Below are positions 22,074 to 34,174 of a stretch of 64,000 nt of DNA, one piece after another. This DNA comes from Verticillium longisporum (lineage: Eukaryota > Ascomycota > Sordariomycetes > Glomerellales > Plectosphaerellaceae), in the NCBI GenBank assembly GCA_019188255.1, contig JAETXT010000005.1, forward strand, positions 2,976,001 to 3,040,000, given 5' to 3'. The stretch's first letter is position 1, and each line of letters begins with the position of its first letter. A program made the translations under genes and the position numbers. Below the pieces are notes generated by a model. The model saw nothing but the letters and a program-made list of their open reading frames with translations, was not told the origin of the DNA and searched no databases.

Positions 22074-25000
22074 TCACTTGAAGAGACTCCGCAGGTCCAT
22101 CAGCTTCTGCCGCGCTGCATCTCCTCTATCGAGGGCCTTGCCCTTGCCATCCATGCTGAGGCTAGCGAGCTTCTTCTTCTTGTCCTGCAACTCGATCATC
22201 TTCTCCTCGAAACTGTTCCGCATAATGTAGCGTACAGTCTGCACAGGACGCTTTTGGCCTAGTCGATGCACGCGGTCGACGGCCTGAGCTTCCGCGGCAG
22301 GGTTATACTGCGGCTCCATGACATATACGTTGTTGCCTGAAGTCAGGTTCAGGCCGAGACTACCGGCCATGATAGACACCAAGATGACGTGAATCGAGGG
22401 ATTATCACGGAATTCATCCATAGCCTTGGTCCTCGCGTTGCGGCTCATCTTACCGTCGAGTCGCGAATAACTGATGCCTACGCTGTCAAGCGCCATTTCA
22501 ATGAGGTCAAGATGGGTCGTCCATGAGGAGAAGACGACCGACTTGAACGGAGGCAGCGTAGGGTTTACAGCAGTCTCGGCTTCCGACTTGAGCAGGTCCT
22601 CCAGCAGGGCCCTTGTTTTAGTGTGAGGCCCGTTGTACCTGTCAAACGTCCTCTTGCCGTTATTGGCAGCCTTGGCCTTGATGTGACCGTCGTGCTCAAC
22701 GTTGGCGCGAGCGCGCTTCAGTGCAATGTACTGCATATCGACTTGGTTGGGACAGAATAGACACTGGCCCGGCTGTTCTTTGGCCAACTCCTTGACCTTC
22801 TTGAAACAAGGGCCGCAAATGACGTGGTAGCACTGCGTCATGTACCCAAGAATTTCCTCTTGCCCCTCAGACTCGATACTAGCGCCATCGCTGGCGCCGA
22901 GTTTCTTGGTGCACTGACTGCACTTGTCGGCATTCGTGTTGAGCATCAGCTCAAACATCTCGTATGCCTGGCGTTCGCTCAGTGCCGGTTTATTGGAGTT
23001 CTCGTCATCGCTATCAAGGTCAATAGCCATGTCTGCTGTCATGCCCTCCAGAGCTTGCATGTCGTCTGGGTTGAGGAGATCAGCACCGTGCGCGCAAAGC
23101 AAACGCAGACGCAGGATGGAGCGCAGAATGTGAATATACGTCTGGCCACCGAGGGCCCCCTTGCTCGATTCGGCATTGGCAGACAAGACCTGTACTCGAT
23201 CTTGAGCATTCTTCTCAAACAGATCGTAGACTTGACGTTCCTCCAGGGTCATGTCGAGCTTGATGACATGGTCGGTACGTGGAGGAAGGTCGATCTTGTC
23301 TTTCAGTCGCCGCATCGTGATGCTGTCCACCATGATACGAAGCTTGGGGACGATCTCGGGGTCGCAGGCTTTGAACGGGTCGACGATGAAGCGGTTGAAG
23401 CGATTCCGGTCGTCGAACGGCTTGAGTCGCAAAAATGCCAGAAGAGCAGCCAGGTCCTCGAGCCGGTTCTGCACCGGCGTGCCGGTCACAGCCCATCTGC
23501 GGTTGGCTTGCAGGCGGACGATGGCCTTGAACTGCTGCGTTGACGTTTCGCGGATCATGTGTGCCTCATCGAGCACGATACGGAACCAGCCAATTTCCTC
23601 CATGGGATACTTGCCCGGCTTCCGCTTGTTGCGCAGACCGAGTTCTGTGGAGATGGAGCCATATGTGGTGATGACCAAGTCATACTGTGCCAGTTGCTCA
23701 ACGTCTCGGATGCGGGTAGCGCCGTGATACACATAATAGCTAAACTTGCCAGGCTGTATGTGTTGCTTGATCTGCTCCTCCCAGTTGAAGATGGTCGTCA
23801 GCGGACATACCAGTAAAGTGGTCTTGGCGTTCCTTTTCAGTTTCGTGAGACCCAGTGTGTTGAGGGCTGCAGACATGGACGATGGTTTCTGGGGAGGCTC
23901 CTCCGGCTGTATCAAGGAGACTGCGCCCAGGTTTGTGCTTCGGTGAGCGTATGGCAGACGAGAGAGAGAATACTGAGTGTTTTGCCGAGTCCCATCATGT
24001 CGGCGAGGATGCCGCCCCTTGTTTGTGGGGGCAGCTGCCGTTCGTTCAGACCGGTGACGACGTTGAGGAAGACCCGCTGCCCCGTCGAGCTTATGCGAGC
24101 CTTGTAAAATGAGTCTGTCGTCCGCTGCTCCCACGTGGCGTCGGCCTCCTTGTTCGTCATGAAGTACAGGCCCTGCTTCTGGTGCTTCAATAGCGGTGTG
24201 ACGATGAGGTCCGATGGCTCCAGCTCGGGAACATCGTTGTTCTTGCCCATTTGATCGAACACGCCCATGACATCGGAACGCATCTCCTCGACAGTCCGCT
24301 GGGCAATCGCCATGCCCGGCACAAAGTTGTTCGGCAGGGTCCGTCCGTTAGCCTGCGGTCTTGGTGCCGCTGGCTCGGTTGTCACTACTTGGTAGTTGAC
24401 ATACTTAATGCCCTTGTCTACCCTGTTGGGGTGGCGCAGGACCATTGAATTCTTTTTGAAATGGTCTGCCACGGGCTTTGCCCATTTCTTGGGCCCATAG
24501 ATGACCAGCTCGAGGGGGTACAGCTTGGACACTCTCGACCGCGGTTCCTCCCCTGGCTGCTTCTTCCGCGCAGGTATTCTGCAATCGGTCCTGATTTGCA
24601 TATTGGCATCCATCAGGGGCGTAAGAGCACCGGCCGTCATTTCGTCAATGTTGCCAATGATCTCCCGGGTGTAGTCGTAAAGTGAGATGCGCTTTGATTT
24701 ATCTCCAGTAATCCGCTTCGCCACGACCTTAGCGGGCGGGAACCAGTTGTCACCAAACAGGCTCTTAGCTCCGGGTTTGGCAGACGGCACAATGCTGCAG
24801 AGAACCTTGCCCTGAAGCATGCCATAGCATACCTCTTCGTTGTCGGGGTGGTCAATCACCTTGACATCGTCGTCATCCACTGAATGGAGGTTAGCAGTTG
24901 GTGGTGGCAGGCCACAGGCAACGGGGAGGGACCTACCCAATGTCAAATCAACTGTGTGTGTGGGCCTTGCGGTCCCATTTTGTTGCGCCTCCTCTCGCTT

Positions 25001-25577
25001 TTCTTTCACGTAGGCGCCGAGCACGCCGCTTCCCCCAGAGGTCATTCCTTTCTTTCCAGTCATCTCAGCGTCAGCCTCGGGCGTGTCGACTTTGCGTCTC
25101 TTTATTGCGGGGGCATATGCGCGGTCCTGGACGCCGTTCATTCGTTCGATCATGCCGCCTAAGCCCTGCATCTGGCCATTTGGCGTCGATCGGCCATCGG
25201 TGGCTGGTGTCGATGAGGTCGATGGCACGGACGAAGGGAGTGAGTCGTTGGACATGTCGGAAGGACCGGTGAACTCGAAGACCATGCCGCCATTGTGCTG
25301 GGCGCCGGCGAATTGGTTTGCCATGGGGTAGCTGCGCTGGGGATAGCCGTGAGCTGGGGAAGGAACGGCTTGCTTGCTGCGCGGGGCAAGCAAGGCCTGC
25401 GCATTCCACGCCTGCGCCGCGGGGGCTGTCTGGTTGTTCCAGCTAGGGTCTTGGACGGCAGCAGCCTGGCCTTGAACAGCAATCCCATGTTAGCATTGTG
25501 AGGTGGACGAGGGGGCAGGATGGGGGCAGGATGGGGGCAGGATGTAACCTACCGTTGTGCCGGTTGGCGGACGCCAT
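22074..25577 (-). CDS. SNF2-family ATPase with RING finger (HLTF/RAD5-like)
   Basis: Exons on the minus strand: 25577-25553, 25470-24937, 24879-23960, 23906-22074, about 1103 aa. The N-terminal 180 residues are disordered. Residues about 187-290 (CYGML...ALTPLMD) resemble a HIRAN-like DNA-end-binding module. The ATPase has Walker A DMMGLGKT (about 480-487), TLLVCPL, DEAH, SITMRRLKD, an inserted RING (CSQC ... CYHVICGPC ... CLFC, about 820-880) and helicase C with VFSSWT, LVSIMAGSLGLNLT and DRVHRLGQKRPV. The family remodels nucleosomes or stalled forks and can act as a ubiquitin ligase; that role here is inferred. One problem: the exon 3/4 join needs either a 53-nt intron (23907-23959) with a poor GTCTGC donor, or a single missing base near 23915. 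The residues that would be removed (VCHTLTEAQTWA) look coding, so an indel is quite possible. Confidence 0.93.
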
Positions 25578-27273
25578 GGCGGGCAAAGTGGGCGGGCAGA
25601 CGAACAGGCACGCTGTCTAGTAGCCGTTCGGTTCTGGGTGAAGGGAGAAGTGTCTGCCACGGAAGGCGGGTCAAGAACGTTGTATCGTGGGAGGTCGAGG
25701 GGCGGGCGTGGCAGTGGTCATAACGCGCGATGCAGTTGAGACGCCGGATGCCGTGAGGCTCTGTGGGCGGAGGCAGCCTGCTGTTTCCCGGAAAGGCTGC
25801 TGGCTGCCGAGGCTCGATGTACGGGACGTAGGAACAAAAGAAGGCGTCGTCGCGGGAGGCACGAGAACGAAGGAGTATACCGGGCGATCTTGGCCCACGA
25901 ACAAGACAAGAAGGATGCGGGCTGTTGGCGCTACTCGGCCCAAATGCGAGACGGATGGGCGGCGAGGTCGCGCTGTCCAGGTATGCGCGGTGGGCAATGA
26001 GCAAGTCGGCAGACGCTTGATCGAGAGACAGAGGCAGGCTGGTGTGTGACGACGCAGTGTGGAACAAAGAGTGCTTCGTCGGGGCGAGGTCGCGGGTTGT
26101 GATAGAGGGGCGACTTGAGGGAGTCTCTGTGAATGCTCCTCTCAGACAGCGCGCGTCATGGCGTTTGCGTTGGCGAGAGAGGAAAGGGAGAAGACGAGGC
26201 CTTCGGTCGGCCGGCGACGTGTGGTGACACAGATGCAGATGCAGATGCAGATTGCAGAAGCTAGAAGTACCAGGCCACGCGCTCTTTGCAGAACAGCATG
26301 TATTGACCTGGGCTACGTGATGCTGAGAGCGACCTTCGGGGTGCGGGTAGGTGCGGTCGCTTTCAATACCTTCCCGTCTACTACCATCACTCCTGCCTGC
26401 ATTTGCCTTGGCCCTTGGCTTCGCTGACTAGACGCGGCACATGCTCATCAGTGACAGGCAGGCGCGGCCGGGCATGGTCACTTGCATTTGGAGAGCGCGA
26501 CCTACAGCGGGGGAAGGTGCCGGCGGGGTCAGGACTAAGCCCTATACGGCTAGCGGGAAATCTCCTCGAGGCACGTGGCCCAGTGCAGAATCGAGACGGA
26601 GGGGCCGTGCTCCATCCACGTACCAGCCGAATGCCAGCGCCTGAGAGACACTGTAGATGCCTTTAGGCTCTACATCGAATCCCACGCCTCAATGATTCTG
26701 GTCACCCAGGAGAGGGGCCAGGTTGAAAACCCAAACAAAGAGTTGAACATGTATAGACTGTACAAAGAGGTATATACACACAACTATTCTCCGAGGCGGC
26801 GGCCGTGCAGTGCAGCTCGTGTAGATGCTGCTGTTCTGCTCAGCCTTATCTAGGTACTTGGTGTGCCAACCTACTAACTTAACAGCACTAACGATTACAT
26901 GTCGAATTCAGAACCCCCGCCGGCCGCTTACCGCCCAGCCTTCCGTCTTTCAGCTTGTGTCAGAGTGATTACTCCGCTCATCACACCAATCGTCTCGAGA
27001 ATGGGGGTCATGGGACCTGACGAGACTTCCATGGAGGGTCCCAGATCAGCATAAACACGCACCTCTTTTTTTTCCTCCTCCCTCTTTTCCGTTTTGTCCA
27101 GTTTTGTCATTGGAACCCTGATCTGGTGGACACCCCATGTCAAGAAGGAAATCGGAAAATCGATCGACTGTGCCACCCAACCGTCTCATCTGATCTGGGG
27201 GTTTGTCGATTCAGCCACCACGCCCAAAGCCATGTCCAGGTCCATGTCCATGCCCGAGGCCATGCCCGTTGCC
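25578..27273. other. Upstream region of the SNF2 gene
   Basis: No convincing gene. Minus-strand frames at 25549-26067 and the plus-strand frames opposite them are GC-rich but motif-free. A CAGATG microsatellite sits at 26230-26252. The region directly above 25577 should hold the SNF2 promoter. Confidence 0.45.
26230..26252. repeat. (CAGATG)n hexanucleotide repeat
   Basis: Nearly four perfect tandem CAGATG units in an intergenic region. Confidence 0.85.
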
Positions 27274-27750
27274 CTACACAGGCTTCTGGGCGGCCTGTTG
27301 CTTGCGTAGGACGTCCTGTCTCAACCATCCCCCCTGCTCCACTGATCGGTACGATCTCTCATCGTGGCTCCGGCTCCGGCTCCTGGTCCGCTGTCTCCGC
27401 CGCGCCGCGTTCTGCTGCCGCCGGTTCGGCGACCGGGACCGCGAGGGGCTCTGGCTTCTTCGACGGCCGAGGACCACGACGCGGAGCAAACGCTTCCTCG
27501 CCGGCGAAGCCGAGCCGTCCATCGCGCCGCGCGACGTGGTGCGGGATGCAGCCCCGTACGGCGATGTCGAGCGCCGTCGGGGTCGCCCGCGCAGTGTGCT
27601 CGATTCGCCAGATGTGCCGCACTTGGCTGCCGCGTCGCACCGAGTAAGGCTTCGGTGTCGCTTGCGGCCGCGGTTATCAAGTTCGGGGGCGGACGGCTGC
27701 GCTGTCGCGTCGTCTCGCCAGGCCCGCACGACGTCGAGATGTGCAGTCAT
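27274..27750 (-). CDS. Doubtful SR/RS-rich hypothetical protein
   Basis: One open frame of 158 codons, MTAHLDVV to AAQKPV, chosen from the first ATG that precedes the charged region (the frame itself stays open up to 27942). It is strongly enriched in Arg and Ser, with RS/SR dipeptides such as SQSPSRSRSP and RTRSRSRS near residues 105-140. Splicing factors carry such tracts, but there is no RNA-recognition motif or other domain. The other two frames over the same bases are also open and basic or acidic, as expected from GC-rich sequence, so this could be a compositional artefact. No intron signals help decide. Treat it as a possible small nuclear protein or as no gene at all. Confidence 0.3.
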   Translation of the reverse strand: MTAHLDVVRAWRDDATAQPSAPELDNRGRKRHRSLTRCDAAAKCGTSGESSTLRGRPRRRSTSPYGAASRTTSRGAMDGSASPARKRLLRVVVLGRRRSQSPSRSRSPNRRQQNAARRRQRTRSRSRSHDERSYRSVEQGGWLRQDVLRKQQAAQKPV

Positions 27751-29739
27751 TATGGGCGGTCGTGCAAAGGGTATCCAGGAATAAAACGAATGGTTTAGCG
27801 AAGACCGGGAGGGAAACCTCCAACGTTGACCAGATGGATTGATGGGATTTTCGATGAAACGAGAAAAGGGAACAGCTCTTTGATAGATGCCCAAGGGTAA
27901 AAAAAAACCATCAAAATGAGAAGAAAAGAAGGAGAACGCCAATCACTGGGGATACGCCCTGGCAGCATAGCCCAAGTCACGGGGATGCAGAGCGGGCAGC
28001 TCTTCCCGTGGTGTGAACCTTGGCTTCTGTTTCCCATCTTCCGTTTGGCTATGCATTGCGCCCGTCCGATGATCAGGAGGAGGTGGCAGGACACTCCCTG
28101 ATCGTCAAGCATGCGTGGGCTTGTTCCAACTGTCCAATGCCTGGCCGCCGGAGGCATGGCGCCAGCACGCCGCGGGGTAGCGGCTGGTACCTGCTCCGAT
28201 TGTTCTGCTCCGACGAAAACGGAAATCGTGTCATGGTGATCCGAAGCGTCTGGGTATCTGGGTTGGCGCTTTGTGATATGTGATACTGTGCGTCTCTTTC
28301 TCCTCTTGTTGTTTCGGACATTTCACATCAAGAATCAAGTGAGGCTCGCATTATTGCAGCATGGCGATCAGTTCCCCATTTCAGTCAGCGTCCGAACGAA
28401 CCCGCACATGATCCTCATATGCCATCCTTACGGGCCAAGCAATGCGTTCTACACATGCCCAACGGCTCGTGGCAGTTTGTATACCACTGCAACGGACAGC
28501 TAGCCCACAATGCGCAATTGCGGAGACAAATTTATAGCCAGGAACGGCCGGCTTTGTCGTAGGCCTCGGCGACAAGTCAGCGATGGAGTGGTCAATGGCT
28601 CTCATACCATTCGCCTGCTGGAAACTTCCAGCTGGACCTCGTCAAACAACCTACATTGTCTTGACAGGGGTATCTGTTGACCGACATTGCTAAGCCTTAG
28701 ACATTGAATAATGCAGGATATTCGATAGGAGCTCAGCAAGTGTTTCTTGTGGCTGCAAGTAGGCAGCGAAGCTGCCAATACTTCGGGTACAGACATTATA
28801 TTGACCTAACATGGCATTTGATAGTCTGCTTTCACCTTTTGATGGGAAGACTCGTCTCTAAACATGTGACGACGCTATGTGAATCTAGTGGAACACATTC
28901 ACGAGGAGGTAGTGGACAAGTGAAACGCAACCTTTGGTATATCCAATGGGAATAGGCAGGCCTGATGTTCCATGCCGCAACACAATCTCTTCTGAACATT
29001 GTAGTTTCTAGAGGACCTTCGGTCGATGAGATGAGTACCTGCCGATAGAAGCTCATCCACAGTCGGACACCTTTGCCGTAGGAGTAGACGCCAAGCATAT
29101 TATGCGAGAGCACACATCGCTGGTCATTTCCTTTCAGCCCTGAGGCTCGAAGCACAAACCGACCTTGGAAAGAGAGAAAATAGGCTGCTCGTAGGACCAG
29201 AGCCAATGCTTCTGCGAGCTTACGGTTGGCCTAGGATCCGAGGTGTGGTGAATCTTGCTCGCCCGAGACACTTTGGATGGCCAATCGAGTCTTGCTGCGT
29301 GCGTACCCGAGGCCTTGGGATGATGGCGGGGTAAGCGAGAGAGGTCGGTCTGACATGCATTGGCGCGGAGTTGTTCACCGTCTAAGCCCCAGAGCGCTTC
29401 CCGTGCGTCTGAAAAGAGAAACAAAAGCAGTCCCAGGGCGAGCTGAAAAATAAGCAATGATGACGGGTGGTCGCCGCCATTGGGCCTCAGGCGCCGGCAA
29501 CGCCGTTGACTGGTGCAAAGCAATCCGGCGTTCACGGCGAGCTGTTGAAGCGTGCCGGAGGCACAGTTCATAAGAGCGACGTCAAGGGTATATTTCAGCG
29601 GACAGAGACAGATGGAGAGAAGTTTATATGCTGCGTGTCCAAACCAATTTCGTAAGGTTATTAGTTCGGTGCGCGGCCTTGCAGCAGAAACCTACCCCGA
29701 GCAGTCAAAAGGCGCATCAACAACTCATATAAAAATAAG
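27751..29739. other. Gene-poor region
   Basis: Short overlapping frames only, moderate GC, no motif. TATAAAA at 29728-29734 lies unusually close to the first ATG of the next gene. Confidence 0.45.
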
Positions 29740-30622
29740 ATGAGGACATTCATATCAGTCATGGCGGTGGCTTCGCTGCTGATACAGTCACAAGCGGCGT
29801 CATGCAACGCTGATAGCTGCCTCCGTGGCCTCCACAACAGCGCCGTCGTCACACAAGCAGTGGCATTTTGCAGCACATATACCGCCGCGGGGAGTCCTGC
29901 TACGACTGGCCTGCCAACCTACGCGTCGGGGTGCGGTGGTAGAGCAGCTAGGATATCCAGCGCCTGCGCGCGCCTGAGACCGAGCACGACGACGAGGCAG
30001 ACGACGACGTCAACCAGAGCCGCGACAACGGTGACGCCTACCACGACGCCCACATCGACACCCATACCAGACGACGACCTGTCCCGTGTCGGTCAGCACG
30101 TTGACTGTGACGAGCGTCACGACAGTCACGTCCATCGCGATGGATCCGACGGGAGCAGGCCCATCAGGCAGCTCCAACGTGCCAAACGCCCTCTTCGAGT
30201 CGGGCGACGGCTCGGGAGACTGGTGCCGCATCGTCCGGACATCGGCGGACGGTTCCTTTACGGGCCTCTTTGGCGCCGGTATGCTTTACGTGTCTCTCGA
30301 CAACGAGGCATTTCGCAACTTCGCAGTAGCGGTGCCCGTGACGTTGTATCCCAACCCGGCGGGCCGCGACTGGAGGCTGACTGCGAGTTTCCGGGCTGCA
30401 AGTGGGAACCCGGGGGGTTGTGGTCCCATTCTGGGCTGGACCAGTGATGAAGCAGGCTACGGGTTGCAGCCGGGCTCCATCGTGGGAGGCGTATGGCGGT
30501 CGTTCAGCGTGACACTGCCCCAGAGTGCAAACGGCAGGGCAGGTGTCTGGTACGTATACGTGACAGCTTCGTGCTCGGATACCAGTTCTGGGTTGTACAT
30601 CGACGGCGTTGCTGTTCATTGA
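29740..30622 (+). CDS. Secreted protein with Thr-rich linker and CBM-like C-terminal domain (frame break)
   Basis: The N-terminus MRTFISVMAVASLLIQSQA is a classic signal peptide, followed by a short Cys-containing region (CNADSCLRGL, about residues 23-80) and a Thr/Ser/Pro-rich linker likely to be O-glycosylated. The C-terminal ~150 residues (NALFESGDGSGDWC through DGVAVH) look like a beta-sandwich carbohydrate-binding module of the kind seen in fungal wall-associated proteins. The first half is in one frame and the second half, from about 30071, in another. Either a 40-nt intron (30031-30070, GTGACG...CCAG, very short and itself encoding Thr/Pro linker) or one extra base near 30070 reconciles them. 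The product is therefore about 280-290 aa. The function is inferred from architecture only. The gene stands alone, with no flanking genes of related function. Confidence 0.65.
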
Positions 30623-31359
30623 AGACGCCGGGTTTGGCCATTTTTGTTATGCCGTCGGTCTTTGATTTGCCTCATGCAGCAGTCGTTGTATTCATCAGGC
30701 AAGATAACGCACCTTACCTCAGGTAGGAGTGACACCTGGAGTAGCTTCCCTCTTGGGAGTTGGTTGGATGTTTGGGAAAGGCACAGGTGGCGTGTGGTGG
30801 GAGGGAGCAGGCAGCGCTAGTCAGACTTCCTTACCTAAGAAGAAGGAGCCCCCCTGTGCATCGTGCCTGCCTTGCCCCATGCAGACAGATAGTGGATAAG
30901 CACGTGTAAGGCTAGAGCCTGGAAAGTGCACCTGTTCCTCGAATCGACTTTCTAGTTGACAGCTTTAAGCCGTCACGTCACGTCACGATCCAATGCCACG
31001 TCCACCCACATCTTCTACATCATGACCTGCTCCTGAGCGCCACTACTTCCGAGGCCACGCCGCCCATATTCCTTGCTTGCCCACTGTGTTCTTGCCCTTT
31101 TGGCTTTGTGCCGTTGCCATTCTGTGTACTCCTTTTCTCGTCCTTCCTTCCGATCATCTGCCCCCTCCCCCCCAAAACCAGCCTGGAGTCCTCCAGTTGC
31201 ATCGTCTGAAATTAAGGGGCTTCAAACGTCAACCACAAACAACGACGAAGACGACGACGACAGCAACAACAACGACAACACCTGGACTGGTGGACAGGAG
31301 ACAACCGTCGATACACAGGATCACCTCCCCCGAACGTCTACAGCCTAGACTCTCACACG
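30623..31359. other. Intergenic region, promoter of PI4K
   Basis: No gene. TTACCT/AGGTAGG motifs occur near 30710-30727 and 30830. The last 300 bases are C/T-rich, then CAACAACAACGACAAC-like, typical of a fungal 5' leader. Confidence 0.5.
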
Positions 31360-33899
31360 ATGCCCCCGACACGCCCCCCGACAACGGGCTACGAACGCCT
31401 CGCCCAGGCCGATGCCCTCTCATCTGACTCGGAAGATGAAGGCCCCCTCTCTCATTCTTCTGCCACCCTTCAGCCCGCCTCGGCCCCTCGCTTCGCCCCA
31501 ATAACCCAGCCGCGTCCCCGGTCCGGCATGGTTACCCCGAAAGGGTACCACCGAGACCCCACGGCGCCCTCGTCACAGACGCGCCCGCGTCGCCGCCGCC
31601 GCGTCGGCTCCGGCTCCGGTGTCGATCTCAAGGCCATCAACGCCCGCCTCGAGCGCTGGGCCGACGAGATCGCTTCACGTTTCAAGCGCTCCCGCGCCCA
31701 TAACAAGCAGCCCGGCGAGGACGACCGCCTCGAGATCCACCACTCCGTCTTCCAGCCCCCGGAGGGCGTAAGACCTCTCACTGCCGAGGGACTTGCTGAG
31801 CCCCAGCCCGTCATGTCGCGCGCCGAGTTTGAAGAGATTGTCGGCAGTGTGCGCACCGCTATCGCTCAAGGCGTTCATCCACGCAAGAAATCACAGGGCA
31901 GCACGGGGAGATACATAGCACGGAATCCCGAGGGCAAGATTGTCGGTGTCTTCAAGCCCAAGGACGAGGAGCCTTATGCTGCCGGCAATCCCAAATGGAA
32001 CAAATGGATCCACCGCAACCTGTTTCCTTGCTGCTTCGGCCGCGCCTGGTATGTTCTCTTCAAGAGGGGAAGAAGTAGAAGGGAGAGTACTAACATCTGA
32101 CCTGTAGCCTCATCCCCAATCTCTCATACGTCAGCGAGGCCGCCGCCTATACCCTCGACTGCCAACTCCGCACTCATATGGTCCCGTACACAGAGGTCGT
32201 CAACCTATCTTCAAAGTCCTTCCATTACCCCTTCTGGGACCGCCGCAGCTTCTCCCGCAAGAAGAAGGCCCTGCCTGAGAAGGCCGGTAGCTTCCAAGTC
32301 TTTTTGACTGGTTTCAAGGACGCGAACATTTTCCTGCGAGAGCACCCATGGCCCGACCAGTACTGGTCCGGCTTCCGCACAAATGACCCCCACCGCAAGA
32401 GGAGGAGGCGGTGGGCCGATAACTGTCGCCCTGGTGGCGGCCGGCCCGCGCTCGACGAGGTTGAGAGCGACGACGAGGGCGAACGCGACGAGGTCCAGTT
32501 TGGTCCCGACAATTTTGTCTGGACAGATAACATGAAGCAGTCTTTCCGAGAGGAGCTTGAGAAGCTCGTCATCCTGGACTATATCATGCGGAATACGGAC
32601 CGCGGTCTCGACAATTGGATGATCAAGGTTGACTGGCAGACACAGCAGGTGTCTGTCGTCTCGGAACCTGTGCAGATGAACATGGCCAACGCCCAGTCAG
32701 CAGAGGAGGCAGGCCCGCGGCCAGTAGACCTAAACGCAAGGTCGATGCCAGAGTCGCGTGCGAAATACCCCTCGTATGAGACGCAACAGCCGATGAAGGC
32801 GGCAAGTCCGTTGCCAAGGGGACGGGAGCCCAGAATTACAGTAGGAGCCATCGACAATTCCTTGTCATGGCCGTGGAAACACCCCGATGCCTGGCGCAGG
32901 TGAGTTCATTTTGGCCTTTCGCAGTTTCTGATGAGAATCAAGTCCTGACAATAACTCAGCTTCCCCTTTGGCTGGTTATTCCTCCCAGTAGATCTAATCG
33001 GCCGCCCCTTCTCTCAAAAAACGCGTGACCACTTCCTCCCCCTTCTGACCTCTACCCAGTGGTGGAGTGAGACAGCCCTCGCCCTGCGTAAGGTATTCCA
33101 AGTTGATCCAGACTTCCAAGAAAAGATGTTCGCCCGCCAGATGGCCGTCATGAAGGGCCAGGCCTGGAACGTCGTCGAGACGCTCAAGCTCGCCGATCAC
33201 GGGCCTCTTGAGCTGACCCGTCGCGCCAAGGTCTGTGTTTGGGACGACCTCGTCGACATACCCGTTGCCTTCCCCATGCGCATGTCTTCCGAGCTGCGCC
33301 GCCGTGGGGAACACTCCTCCCTCGACGAGGGCGACATTGGCGTTGCCGCCGCTTCAGCGCCCGTTCATGGCCCCGACAGTGACGCCGAGGATCTCCTCGG
33401 CTTCGCTAGCCCCCCAGCTGATATGCCGCATCCCGGCCGGTTCGAGATGCCGATGTCGCCTGGCGCCGACGATGCGCAATCGCCGGTGGAGGAATCCCAT
33501 ATGAACGGATCCGGGTACCTTGATCAGCACTCTACGTCGACGCCCCAGCGGCCCAGGATCCCCGTCCCGGGCTTCCGAGAGAGTTACCACGGCCCTTCGC
33601 GGTCGCTTAACGTGTACGCGCCACAGCGCCAGGGCCAGGGTCCATACACAGGATCTGGCCCGAAGCAGCAGCGCAGGTACTCCTTTGCGACAGCCGCCAC
33701 GCGCCGCAGCAGCAGCAGCATTGCGCAGCAACTGTACGGTGGCGGCAGGAGGGGATACGATCCCGAGTATGACGGCGATGACGTCGAGGGTGACCTTGGC
33801 TATGCCGCAGCAGAGGGCATGGAGGGTAACCATCGCAAGGTCATTGTGGAGCGGCTCGAGCCTGTCAAGGCACGGAATCCTGTCTTTACCTGTTGGTGA
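31360..33899 (+). CDS. lsb6: Type II phosphatidylinositol 4-kinase (Lsb6-like)
   Basis: Three exons, 31360-32048, 32108-32899, 32960-33899, giving 806 aa. The protein makes PI4P on Golgi/endosomal and vacuolar membranes. Visible kinase elements are the ATP lysine block GRYIARNPEGKIVGVFKPKDEEPYA (about residues 183-207, shown here only as the family signature), then NKWIHRNLFPCCFGRACLIP, whose clustered cysteines are the presumed palmitoylation site. The catalytic segment is ILDYIMRNTDRGLDNWMIK, and AIDNSLSWPWKHPDAWR carries the metal-binding Asp. The arrangement matches type II rather than type III PI4Ks. An N-terminal basic region (PRRRRRVGSGSG) and a long C-terminal tail rich in Ser, Pro and Gly are likely disordered. 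Both introns are about 60 nt, GT-AG, and keep phase 2. No frame problems were seen. Confidence 0.95.
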
Positions 33900-34148
33900 T
33901 CGGATGCCACTGTCCGTTCCTTTGTTGTTGTCGCCCAGGCCAAAAAAAAAAGGGTCAACGTTGGAGCAGAAGCGGCCAGACACGGGTTACTTCGTTCCGA
34001 AGCTGCAGGCTGCGCTGTCAGGTCAGCTCAGGCGTGACAACGTACGCATCGAGTCGAGTCCGTTCGGGAATCTTCTTTTCTCAGCCTGCATGCGTTCATG
34101 CAGGACTAGGCAGGTGAAAAAAGGAGTTGTGTCAGCATTGGGATGTCA

Positions 34149-34174
34149 ATGGCCATGCATGGCCATGCATGGCC
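34149..34174. repeat. Tandem palindromic repeat (ATGGCCATGC units)
   Basis: ATGGCC/ATGCAT units alternate so that the whole 26-nt block is close to its own reverse complement. It lies about 250 bp downstream of the PI4K stop codon. Confidence 0.75.

Noticed and set aside
22824..23543. 239-codon plus-strand frame inside the SNF2 gene
   Set aside because: Antisense shadow of the helicase exon.
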